From: Roseovarius mucosus
GTDB taxonomy: Bacteria > Pseudomonadota > Alphaproteobacteria > Rhodobacterales > Rhodobacteraceae
DNA length: 64,000 bases
Assembly: GCF_002080415.1 (NCBI RefSeq)
Contig: NZ_CP020474.1
Location: 3,671,501 to 3,735,500, forward strand
Reading direction: 5' to 3'
Part shown: one piece after another, positions 8,004 to 16,400 of the stretch
How the letters are laid out: every line of letters starts with the position of its first letter
Position numbering within the stretch: the stretch's first letter is position 1
Translations under genes and position numbers: made by a program
Notes under the pieces: model-generated
What the model saw: only the letters and a program-made list of their open reading frames with translations
Told to the model about the DNA's origin: nothing
Databases searched by the model: none

Positions 8004-8797
8004 GCCCGGCCCGCCTTCTTCTCAGTCGCAAGAGGCACGATCTTTTCGGGCGCGCGCGGGGTGACGGGGCGGAAATCGTCGACCCGGCGCACCGCTGGAG
8101 GTTGCCCAGTCTCGAAGGCCCGGTTGCCCCAAAGCTCGAGGTCGGCCAGACGCCGCCCCCGGCCCATGGCCAGCTCCTTGGCGCGCGCCAGATTGATCGC
8201 CACCCGGCGGATCGATCCGCCCGAGGCGTCAACGATGGCCCCGAGCAGGTCAGCGCCCACGTCGATGCCAGCCGCGTAGATCGGCGCGAGCTTTTCTGCG
8301 TCTGGCAGGTTGCAGGCGAGGGCGGGCTCCCATGCGAGTTGGCGGTTGTGGATGTTCTCCCAGCGGGTCAGGTCCTGCGGCAGCTTTTCCTCGCCCACCA
8401 GAATGACCGGGGCCTGACAGCTCTCGTAAATGTCGCGCGCCAGCTCGATCATCCGCTTGCGCAGGAGGTATTGCGCGTCGTCGATGATGAGTGGGCGGTC
8501 GCTGCGGGCAAGCTGCGCGCCGATGGCGTCGACCATGGCGGCCACGCCGCGTTGGGGCGGCAGGCCGATTTCGCGCAGTATCGCCTGCGCCAGATAGGTT
8601 GGCGTCCAGCAGTCTTTGACCTGGACAACATGGGCCTGATATTCATTGGCCGCGACCGTCACGGCGGTGGTCTTGCCCCAGCCGGAGGGGCCGTAGAACG
8701 TCGCCATGCCCGGCAGGCCGAAGGCGCGGGACTGGACACGCTCGACGAGGCCGATCAGCGCTGCGACGTTTCGCAGGGGCGCAATGGAAGGGGTCAT
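8000..8797 (-). CDS. MuB-like AAA+ ATPase, transposition target selector
   Basis: A 265-residue AAA+ protein of the MuB/TniB type. Walker A is at residues 36-43 (GPSGWGKT) and Walker B at about 102-108 (PLIIDDAQ). The C-terminal lid helices follow (GSIRRVAINLARAKELA). MuB polymerises on target DNA with ATP, delivers targets to the transposase and protects phage DNA from self-insertion. It lacks the separate N-terminal HTH of Escherichia coli MuB, as is usual in the shorter versions of other Mu-like phages. It begins 18 bases after the transposase stop with a GGAGAG ribosome site. Confidence 0.92.
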   Translation of the reverse strand: MTPSIAPLRNVAALIGLVERVQSRAFGLPGMATFYGPSGWGKTTAVTVAANEYQAHVVQVKDCWTPTYLAQAILREIGLPPQRGVAAMVDAIGAQLARSDRPLIIDDAQYLLRKRMIELARDIYESCQAPVILVGEEKLPQDLTRWENIHNRQLAWEPALACNLPDAEKLAPIYAAGIDVGADLLGAIVDASGGSIRRVAINLARAKELAMGRGRRLADLELWGNRAFETGQPPAVRRVDDFRPVTPRAPEKIVPLATEKKAGRA

Positions 8798-8815
8798 GCT
8801 GCTCTCCTTTTCTTG

Positions 8816-10939
8816 TTACTCTTGGGCACCGAAGCGGCGCTCCATGCGCAGCTGGGCGCGGTAGTCGGAACTCTGTTGGTAGTCGGCCAGCCAATCAGCC
8901 TGTGCCTGCGTCAGCATCTCGCCCTCCGCCTGCGCGGTCTCGAGGGCGCGGGCACGCAGAAACAGTGCCTTGGGATCGTCTTCATCGACCTCAACGGGGC
9001 GGGCGCGATGCTCGGCGAGGCGCGTCACGCGGGCCTCAAGTGCGGCTTCGCGCTCTATCTCCTCGACGCTTTGCGCGCGCCGCCGCTTGGGGGCGGCCTT
9101 ATGCGGCGTCACCAGCTGATGCACCTGCGCCTCGGGCAGGGGTTCGTCTGCCGCCAGCCCCGAGGCTGCGCGCACACGGGCGGCCACCTCGGCCGCCGTC
9201 AACTCGCGCGCCGCCTTGGCCTCGGCCTTCTGCGCCTTGGCCCACGCCCCGCGTTTGCGGGCATGATCCCGCGCCGCGTCGACGTCGATGAACTTGGCGT
9301 CTTCAAGGCACGCCGCATGACCGAGATACCGGCCTGCCAGATCGTAGACTTCCAGCCCTGCTGTCAGATCATCCGCGTCGAACCGTGCAACCACCTTTTC
9401 GCCTGCGATCCGGTACATCCACTCGGACCAGTATTCCGTGTCGTAGAGTTTCAGCGCGCCATTGCTGGTCTTGGCCCGCACTCCCTCGGCCCGCAGCAGC
9501 CAGAGGCGCAGCTGCTCGTCGGTCGCGCGCTTGATTGTGGCGCGCGCATAGCCCTCGTTGAACACCTCATTAAACGACCGCCCCATGGCCACTTCACTGC
9601 GCCTCCCGGGGCGGGCGTTGTGATGCGCGAGCTCGTCCTCGAGAACGAGGCGGAACTCGTCGAGCGGGATGGCGCGGGTGCCGTAGTCCTCCGGTTTTGC
9701 GTCCGGCTTGTTGCCCGTATAGGCCCCGTCAAAGGCGGGGTGCTTGGCCACGCGGTCGCAAAGGTCGCGAAAGGCGCGCTCGATAGGTTTGGATTGCCCC
9801 GAATAGGGCGTGGCCCAGTGGACATGCACGCCCAAGAGCGGCAAGAGCCCGGGAATATCCTCATCCGTGACCTTGAACCGAAACCGGGTTGGCGTGCCGC
9901 CTGTCATCGCCTTGGCGGCAAATTCCCGGCCATTGTCGATCAGAACCGATTGCGGGATGCCATAGGTCCGGATCAGGTCACCGGTCACAAGCTGCACGGT
10001 GTGGCTGTTGGCCGTGTCCGACAGGCGCCATGCCAAGAGCTTGCCGGAATAGACGTCCGACCAGACCATCATCTGCGGCCGCACGGGCGTATCGATGCCG
10101 GGCCAGCGCACGAAAACGTCGAACTTGTGATAATCGCCCTGGACGCATTCGAGCGGGACCATGAAGGCCTTGCTGCGCACCTGCGCTGGATAGAGGCGGC
10201 GGAGAGCCTGCTCGCCCTTGCGCAGGTAGGTTTCAGTCGGGGCCGAGACGTTGGCCTTGATCCAGCGTCGCACCTGATGAAGGGGCGGCACGGTGCTGTT
10301 GCGCTGCTCGGAGGTCCAGACGCGCACGGCGCGGTCATAGCAACTGGTGAGGGAAGGTTGCGACAGGCGTAGCCAGTCGCTGCGCACCAGTGCCAGAAAG
10401 GCCGGGTCGATGTCACCCCGTTGGGCGGAAGCACGCCGCACTGCGCGCCCGTCGATCAGGTAAGCCAGCCGGTCGGCGGGGGCCACTCCCTCGACCTGCC
10501 CGAGGTAATTCCAGAGGGATTTCTCGGACCGCCCCAATTTGTGCGCGACCTCGCGCACGGCCGCAGAGCGGGTCAATCCGGCCCCTTCCAACAACTCGAC
10601 CTCGGCAATGGCCTCCAGCCGCGCCTCGGCCTCAGCGCGGGCCTTGTCACCCGCTGCTGCAAAGCGCTCCCAAGCCTCATCCTTGCCGGGCCGGGCCGCA
10701 GGGGCGTTGATCAAATCTGCGCTCAGCCGCATGCGGGCGCGGATAGGCAAGAGACTCCAGTGATATTCAAGGCCGCCTCCGGCTCCTTTACGCCGCCGCA
10801 CCTTGCCTGCGTGCCGCGCCCAGCCTTCGCGCTCTGCCAACTGGTTGATTTTGCGCTTGGTGCCCGGCAGGTCGGGCAATCCGGCCTCCGCCAGATCGGC
10901 AGCGCTCCACCATTCCTGCGAAGGGGCCGGGCCTGTCAT
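8816..10939 (-). CDS. MuA-like DDE transposase
   Basis: A 707-residue transposase for phage integration and replicative transposition. The N-terminus (about 8-75) is the Mu-type winged-helix DNA-binding domain (EWWSAADLAEAGLPDLPGTKRKI start); further helical end-binding domains fill 90-240. The RNase H-like core carries an intact DDE triad: D269 (VQGDYHKF), D335 (VLIDNGREF) and E387 (KPIERAF), almost the spacing of MuA itself. A beta-barrel domain and a charged tail from about residue 560 follow, the latter the likely MuB contact. It overlaps the ParB-like gene by 4 bases. The gene looks fully functional. Confidence 0.97.
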   Translation of the reverse strand: MTGPAPSQEWWSAADLAEAGLPDLPGTKRKINQLAEREGWARHAGKVRRRKGAGGGLEYHWSLLPIRARMRLSADLINAPAARPGKDEAWERFAAAGDKARAEAEARLEAIAEVELLEGAGLTRSAAVREVAHKLGRSEKSLWNYLGQVEGVAPADRLAYLIDGRAVRRASAQRGDIDPAFLALVRSDWLRLSQPSLTSCYDRAVRVWTSEQRNSTVPPLHQVRRWIKANVSAPTETYLRKGEQALRRLYPAQVRSKAFMVPLECVQGDYHKFDVFVRWPGIDTPVRPQMMVWSDVYSGKLLAWRLSDTANSHTVQLVTGDLIRTYGIPQSVLIDNGREFAAKAMTGGTPTRFRFKVTDEDIPGLLPLLGVHVHWATPYSGQSKPIERAFRDLCDRVAKHPAFDGAYTGNKPDAKPEDYGTRAIPLDEFRLVLEDELAHHNARPGRRSEVAMGRSFNEVFNEGYARATIKRATDEQLRLWLLRAEGVRAKTSNGALKLYDTEYWSEWMYRIAGEKVVARFDADDLTAGLEVYDLAGRYLGHAACLEDAKFIDVDAARDHARKRGAWAKAQKAEAKAARELTAAEVAARVRAASGLAADEPLPEAQVHQLVTPHKAAPKRRRAQSVEEIEREAALEARVTRLAEHRARPVEVDEDDPKALFLRARALETAQAEGEMLTQAQADWLADYQQSSDYRAQLRMERRFGAQE

Positions 10940-11790
10940 TCCGCATCCCCATGGTCAAGCTCGCTGAACAGCGCCGCAACCTCCGCGCCGCGCTCTTCGA
11001 GAAATGCCCGGCGTTCGCGCTTGCCCGCGCGGTCCCAAGCGTCCAAGAGGCGCAACAGCTTCTGGTCTTTATCGCTGATCGGGGCAGGAGCCTCGCCGCG
11101 CGCGGCGCGATAGGCTTTGCGGGCGGCGGACACTTTCTTTGCCTCGCCGGAAACGAGCGCCTTGACTACGAATTCTCGTTCGTCACGCTCTCCGATTTTG
11201 CCGATATCTATCAGGTCGTAAACGCCAACCTGTTTTGGGGCTTTACGCAGGCTTTCAATTTCTGGACGTTCCAGCAGCGTCCCGGCGCGGACGTAGTTGC
11301 GGATATGTCTTTCTGATAGGTCGAGCTGCTCTTGGACGCTCGCCACAAACGATACGACGGAACTCAATTCCGCCGTATCCCACCGCTTTGATACGAGGTC
11401 CGCGCCGGTCGCCGCCTTGGCTTCCGGGTGCAGCGTTTCATAGGCGCGCTTGCGCTCTGCCAGAAACATTGCCAGATCAACCGGGATCAGTGGCGCGCCT
11501 GCAAGATTGGCGTCGATCTCGATCAGCCGAGCCTCGGCGTCGTTGCAACGAACGAGCCGCACCGGGATGGACTTTCGACCAATCTCTCGCAGCGCGGTCA
11601 GGCGGTGCATTCCGTCGAGGAGGTAGTCGCCGTCGCGCTTGCGCCGCACGGTTATGTTCTGCAACAGGCCGCTCTGCTCGATTGACTGCTTGAGCCCGTC
11701 TAGCGTGGCGGTGTTCACGTCGCGCAGCCGGTCCTCGATGATGATCGCATCGACAGGAAGTTCGGTGACGGTCGAAAGATGCTCAATCAT
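10936..11790 (-). CDS. ParB/Sulfiredoxin-fold domain protein of the phage early operon
   Basis: A 284-residue protein. Residues 5-95 are a ParB N-terminal-like domain: LPVDAIIIEDRLRDVN, then the signature LLDGMHRLTALREIG (a variant of the GxHR/GERR CTPase box). A central HTH-like region follows (VQEQLDLSERHIRNYVRAGTLLE), then a helical tail rich in charge. It lacks a centromere-like array nearby and has no ParA partner. Its place between the Ner-like region and transposase suggests a DNA-binding regulator or replication helper rather than a partition protein. Phages of this group sometimes carry such genes; role unknown. Confidence 0.8.
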   Translation of the reverse strand: MIEHLSTVTELPVDAIIIEDRLRDVNTATLDGLKQSIEQSGLLQNITVRRKRDGDYLLDGMHRLTALREIGRKSIPVRLVRCNDAEARLIEIDANLAGAPLIPVDLAMFLAERKRAYETLHPEAKAATGADLVSKRWDTAELSSVVSFVASVQEQLDLSERHIRNYVRAGTLLERPEIESLRKAPKQVGVYDLIDIGKIGERDEREFVVKALVSGEAKKVSAARKAYRAARGEAPAPISDKDQKLLRLLDAWDRAGKRERRAFLEERGAEVAALFSELDHGDAE

Positions 11791-11799
11791 TCCGGGGCC

Positions 11800-12009
11800 T
11801 CATGCGCCAAAACTCGCGAGAACGACGAGCACGGCGAACAGTGCCAACGTTCCCAGCACATCGCCGATGACAGAAAAGACGCCCCGGCCGGAGCAAGCAG
11901 ACTGGGCGCAGCCGGGGCGCAGGGCCAACGCCACGCGCTGCGCCTGCGGAATGGCCGCGATCTCGTCCTGCAACTGGCCCGCATCGGGAATGAGATCGGA
12001 AATCCGCAT
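11800..12009 (-). CDS. Small membrane phage protein
   Basis: A 69-residue protein starting MRISDLIPDAGQLQDEIAAI. A single hydrophobic helix lies at the C-terminus (FSVIGDVLGTLALFAVLVVLASFG). Two cysteines lie in the middle (RPGCAQSACSGRG). No family is recognised. The ATG at 12009 shares a base with the stop of the preceding gene (TGATG), so translation is coupled. The ParB-like gene starts 9 bases after its stop. Confidence 0.5.
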   Translation of the reverse strand: MRISDLIPDAGQLQDEIAAIPQAQRVALALRPGCAQSACSGRGVFSVIGDVLGTLALFAVLVVLASFGA

Positions 12010-12179
12010 CACATTAAATCCTGTGTTGAAGGGGGTGTTTCAGGGGCGGCACCGTGGCGCAGCACTGCGACGGACAGGCCTGTGGCGACCACGGCCCAAA
12101 AAACGAGGGCGAACAGGAAGGCTATGGCAAAGCCGCTTCCGGGGGGAAGGGAGCGTTCGGGCTCGGGGCGCGGGTTCAT
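12009..12179 (-). CDS. Small single-pass membrane protein
   Basis: A 56-residue protein starting MNPRPEPERSLPPGSGFAIA with one transmembrane helix (about residues 16-39, FAIAFLFALVFWAVVATGLSVAVL). Its final codons include the ACACCCCCTTCAACA sequence also found at the end of the gene at 6565, directly before the ribosome site of the next gene. The start overlaps the Ner-like gene by 4 bases. Function unknown; small membrane proteins in this place could affect superinfection, but nothing in the sequence shows that. Confidence 0.5.
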   Translation of the reverse strand: MNPRPEPERSLPPGSGFAIAFLFALVFWAVVATGLSVAVLRHGAAPETPPSTQDLM

Positions 12180-12427
12180 GCGGCGTCCTCCCGTTTGGCG
12201 GATGGGCGGGGGATGTCGCGGGGCCATTCAAGGTCCCGATCCCAATTCTCATCGAACCAGGCGAGCAAGCGCTCGGCGGTCGCAGTGCGGCAGTCAAATC
12301 CGCGTTCAATCATTCTCTTGAAGAAGTCGCCTTTACCAAGGGCGCGCATGGAGATTGCGTAATGCGTGACCCCGCGATGCGCCGCGAGCGTGGTTGCGAG
12401 GGTTATGAGTGTGTTTCGCTGGTTCAT
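12176..12427 (-). CDS. Ner-like small putative DNA-binding protein
   Basis: An 83-residue protein starting MNQRNTLITLATTLAAHRGV. The helical core (THYAISMRALGKGDFFKRMIERGFDCRTATAERLLAWFDENW) fits a compact Cro-like helix-turn-helix, with FFKRMIERG as the likely recognition segment. It is the first gene of the leftward early operon, divergent from the repressor and preceded by the three-repeat operator region. That is the place of ner in Mu, whose product shuts down early transcription. The assignment is from position and predicted fold; sequence identity with Ner is not evident. ATG 12427 has the operators just upstream. Confidence 0.55.
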   Translation of the reverse strand: MNQRNTLITLATTLAAHRGVTHYAISMRALGKGDFFKRMIERGFDCRTATAERLLAWFDENWDRDLEWPRDIPRPSAKREDAA

Positions 12428-12437
12428 GGGGCGACTA

Positions 12438-12505
12438 TAGCCCCTTTGGTCTCGAATAGACAAGCCCATTTGGTCTTTCTATTGCGAGATTAGCCCCTTT
12501 GGTCT
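12438..12505. promoter_or_regulatory. Operator array with three 15-base direct repeats in the lysis/lysogeny switch
   Basis: Three direct copies are seen: TAGCCCCTTTGGTCT at 12438-12452, AAGCCCATTTGGTCT at 12462-12476 and TAGCCCCTTTGGTCT at 12491-12505. The outer two are identical and the middle one differs at two bases. Start-to-start spacing is 24 and 29 bases. They fill the 89-base gap between the divergent Ner-like and repressor genes, so they are the likely binding sites of the repressor, the Ner-like protein or both, and must overlap the divergent promoters. Confidence 0.75.
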
Positions 12506-12516
12506 AACTTAATTGG

Positions 12517-13176
12517 ATGGATCCGATTCTAATGACCATAGACAAGGCCCTGAAGGATAAGGGTTTGAGTGACGCAGCCGCGTCACAATTGGCCGTTGGA
12601 CATACGGCCTTAATCAAGAAGATGCGGATGCCTGCGAAGGGCGAGAAGCGATACAACGTTGTGGCGCTTCAGAAACTGGCCGAAGTGCTTGAATTAGAAT
12701 TCTATTTCGGGCCACCGCGTGAGGCGGGCACGGTCTATACAACCCAACTCGGCCATGATGATTTCGACGTGATCCTACGCCTGGATGCCCGCCTTGCTGC
12801 CGGGGCGGGCGTAGAGAATGGCGAGGTCTCATATGAGGGCGCACTTGCTTTCTGCCGCAAGTGGTTGAATGAGCATAATATTTCGCCGTCCCAAGCCTGT
12901 CTGATGCGCGTCTCTGGCGACAGCATGTGCCCAATGCTTCGCGACGACGACGTGGTCATGATCGACCAACGCAAAACCACGATCCGTAATCGACACGTCT
13001 ATGCGCTGGTCGACATCGACGGCTCCTCGCGGGTAAAGCGTGTCGAGCTGGTAGATAATGAGATGATCATTCTCAGCTCTGACAACCCGGATTACCCCAC
13101 CGAAACGCGCCGAGGCCCAGATATGAACCGCATCCGCATTCTTGGCGAGATCGTGTGGTCATCGCATGCGTGGTGA
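12517..13176 (+). CDS. Phage repressor with LexA-like S24 self-cleavage domain
   Basis: A 219-residue CI-type repressor. The N-terminal HTH (about 5-62) includes KGLSDAAASQLAVGHTALIKKMR. The C-terminal half is a peptidase S24 domain with catalytic Ser136 (RVSGDSMCPML) and Lys174 (SSRVKRVEL). A possible Ala-Gly cleavage site lies in the linker (AAGAGVENG, near residues 96-98). This predicts induction by RecA after DNA damage, unlike the Mu c repressor, which has no peptidase and is controlled by ClpXP. It is divergent from the early operon across the operator array and would maintain lysogeny. Confidence 0.93.
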   Translation: MDPILMTIDKALKDKGLSDAAASQLAVGHTALIKKMRMPAKGEKRYNVVALQKLAEVLELEFYFGPPREAGTVYTTQLGHDDFDVILRLDARLAAGAGVENGEVSYEGALAFCRKWLNEHNISPSQACLMRVSGDSMCPMLRDDDVVMIDQRKTTIRNRHVYALVDIDGSSRVKRVELVDNEMIILSSDNPDYPTETRRGPDMNRIRILGEIVWSSHAW

Positions 13177-13442
13177 GGGTGTTCTGCACGAGAAATACCG
13201 GAGCTTCGACGAGAAGGGCGGATCCCGTCATTCGCCACGCCTTGAATCTGACAGGCACCAAGCGAGGGAAGTTGACCTTTGCTGCCGGTGCGATCCGAAC
13301 AGAGAGGGAATCCGACAACCACTCCTTTCGGATCTACCCTGTTTATTCACACAGCCGCGTTCTGCCTGCTGTAGTCATAGCATCTGGCGGCGCATCAAAT
13401 CGCAACCAAGAAACCATTGCAGAGATTTAAAGATTGCCTGAA
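13177..13442. other. Gap between phage repressor and the phosphoesterase-STAND gene
   Basis: These 266 bases hold no convincing gene. The repressor-proximal part has a GC content like the prophage and the last 100 bases are AT-richer. It should contain the promoter of the next gene and may contain the prophage left end, but I could not recognise repeated transposase-binding sites or a TG terminal dinucleotide with confidence. Confidence 0.4.
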
Positions 13443-16400
13443 ATGAAGCCAGTAAACATCCTACACATTTCCGACCTGCATTACAAAACCAACCGTTCGT
13501 ATGATCAAGGAGTAGTCCTTGACGCCCTTCTGAGGGATGTTTCACTACAGTCGGAGTCAGTTGGTTCCCCCGACTTAATCGTTTTTTCTGGAGACCTCGT
13601 ACACTCGGCTGACGACGAACGGATATACGAGAAGCTATACGACCACTTCATCGACAAACTACTTAGAGTAACAAACTGCGATCATACAAGAATATTTTTG
13701 ACACCGGGAAACCACGACCTAAGCCGCAAGTTCTTACAGGACCACACTGCTGAACAAGCTGAAATCGAACAAAACTCGAACGATAGAGAGAAGCTTAATG
13801 GCCTTTACCTGTCAGGGAGAGCCTCAGAAATTGCGCGCTTAAAGTCACAAGAGTTTTTCGATTTCGCAGGCATTTTTGAGCCTGAAGGTGAGCTTCATTC
13901 AGACGCGATTGCTTCACTCCATGACCTCAAAGAATTAGGATTGTCTATCGTAAGCCTCAATACTGCTTGGATGGGACGGGCAGGCATTGATAAACAAAGT
14001 GACCTGCAAAGGTTAGCCATACCTGAAGCGGCGATCTCTAACATCCTCAGAAAAATTCCCCAGAATCGATATGTTATCTTTAATTTCCACCATCCGTTTG
14101 AGTGGCACGCAGAACACGGAAGTCAGGACTTCAAAGATCTCAGCCAGAATAAAGGAAACCTATTTCTTTACGGTCACGTACACGACCCACGCCCCGTCGT
14201 TTATGCGGGCGAAAGCCGCGGAGCAGTGCACAATCAAGCCGGCGCTCTATATACTTGGCGGCAAGACCGTTACCTCGGATATGCTATGATCCGTGTCGAA
14301 CCGGAGCTGAAGCACACAGAGCTTTGCTGGAGATCATATTTCGACAAAAGACGTGCGTTCGATACTGCAACTAATGTGAATGACAACCTGGGCATTCACT
14401 ACTCATCTGCAGAGGCCCGCAATTACTTTGCGACAATAATAGACAGACGGAAGTCGATAAGAATCAATGAATGGGTTGAGGAAAAGGTAAAGCCTTTCAT
14501 TCTAGACGAATTTTCTGATGGAATATTGGATCGACCGACCCCCGAACTATTCGTTGCCCCACCACTGTCAAAACTTGTGCAAGATAGTGATTCCAGCGAT
14601 CCCATAGCGGGAGAAGTCGTCGAGCATTCCTGCACAATCGAAGATATACTGGCTGATGATCTAAATTATTTGTTCGAAGCATACCCAGAGCACGGCAAAA
14701 CGGCTATGCTTTATAAACTTTGTATGGAAATAGCGAACTCAGCAGCAACGCGCGGCAGCAGCAAGCGCATAGTGCCAGTGTTGCTTCAGTTCAGCGATTT
14801 CGCACCAGGTACCAAAAGGGTTGAGAAAGCCGTGCGAGATAAACTCCCGGGCATACCCGAAGGATGCGACGTTGAACTATTGCTCTACGAGGGATGTTTC
14901 ACAATTTGTATTGATGATGTTAACTTCTCTGACACCAAACGAATGAAGGAGCTTAGAGACTTCATATCTAAGTACAAAAACAACAGGTTTTTTATGACTA
15001 CTACGACTGTCCGCCGTCACGAGAGTCTAGTTCCTAATACAAGTCTTGGCGCGCATTTCGAGAGAATAAGGCTACATCAATTTCGCCGACCCGACCTTCG
15101 CAAGCTGATAAGAAAAATTGACGAAGCCAATGGTTCGGAGGAAGAACTGCTGGACAGGGTCATTGCGGAACTTCGCGCCATGAACGTTCCGGCAACACCA
15201 TTGAACAGTTCACTACTTATGGACATCCTTTCGAGAGACAGCAACTTCTCCCCCATTAACAGACCAACACTTATCGAGAGGTTTATTGAAACGCTTCTGA
15301 AGAAACGATCCTTGGGAGAGGTGGAGCGCAAAAAGTTCGACTTTCGAAACCAAGTTCATTATTTGGGTTTTGTAGCTGAACATATGTGTCGAACAAACAA
15401 GTACGTGCTCGACTATGATGAGCTATTTGGCATAACCTCAAGCTACTTGAAAAGTCTGGGCCTGAATTTCGGTGCCCGTGAGATTATAGATAATACAATT
15501 CACTCCAAGATATTCTCCGAGAAACGCGGCGAAAACTGTGTTTCTTTTCGCTTTAGGGCATTCCTCGAGTTTTTTGTCGCTACCAGAATGAGAGAACAAG
15601 GAGATTTCAAGAAGTGGATTTTCGAGGAAGATCGTTACCTGAGTTATTTAAACGAGATCGAATACTACTCGGGACTTGAAAGAAACGATCTTGCGCTTCT
15701 TCAGATGGTGTCTAAACGCCACTTAGGACACCATCTCTCGGTGTTCGGTGACGTTTTTGACAAAATTCTTGATGATGAGCAATTTTCGAAACTTCCCAAC
15801 TCCCTTGAAAGCAGCAAAAGATTCGCAGACGACCTTGCCGAGCAAATGAAGGAAGCCCCGCTTTCCGCGGAAGAGCGCGACGAAGTGCTAGATGCGGAAT
15901 TGCCTCGCGATGCTGAAGGACGACAAGAGGTTTTTCGCCCGTCTGCCAAAGAAACCACTTCAAAATATATCCTATCGCTGTTTATGTACACCTCGCTTGT
16001 GAAGAATACTGAATTGATCGAGGATACCGAGAAGAGGTATCACTTGTCCTGCGTGCTTAAGAGCTGGTCTTCATCAATTGTCGCTTCATTTCTTTCAATC
16101 CCGAGCTTAGTTAAAAATCGTCGTATGACTTTGAACGGCCTTACATACATCGTTTCGTTTCCGAGAGAACTTTCCGATGAAGATGTCGCTAGAAAGATTG
16201 CGCTCGGGTTACCAAAAGAAATCGCACGCTTAGTGCACCTTTTAATTGCAACCGAGAAACTAGAGTATCAGCTAACTCAACCCACTATCCAAGAAAGTGG
16301 CGAGCCCAATATTACAGCGTTTCTCCGAAGCTCCTTGTACATTGACCTTAAACTGAGGGGCTGGTGGAAAGAACCGGGGAGATTTATTGATCGGGTTCAA

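Larger units (their letters stand above)
1..13176. mobile_element. Mu-like transposable prophage, left-truncated by the window
   Basis: Gene content and order match phage Mu: repressor, Ner-like protein, MuA transposase, MuB ATPase, GemA, Mor-like activator, lysozyme and holin, then DUF2730, winged helix, DUF3486, terminase and portal (Mu gp25 to gp29 order). All early and late genes run leftward, so head and tail genes and the right end lie beyond base 1. The left end must lie right of the repressor (past 13176), but I found no convincing terminal MuA-site array, so the right boundary given here is only the end of the last recognised phage gene. The repressor, transposase and structural genes that are visible are intact, with no frameshift seen. 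Confidence 0.95.

Noticed and set aside
8102-10372. Very long open frame (756 codons) on the plus strand opposite the transposase
   Set aside because: It is antisense to MuA, lacks a family resemblance and is explained by the high GC third-position bias of the real gene.
13434-13442. TTG start three codons upstream of the STAND gene ATG
   Set aside because: Neither start has a strong ribosome site; ATG was preferred, but the TTG is not excluded.
13177-13442. Prophage left end directly after the repressor
   Set aside because: No repeated transposase-binding words or TG end could be recognised with confidence; the matching right end is outside the window.
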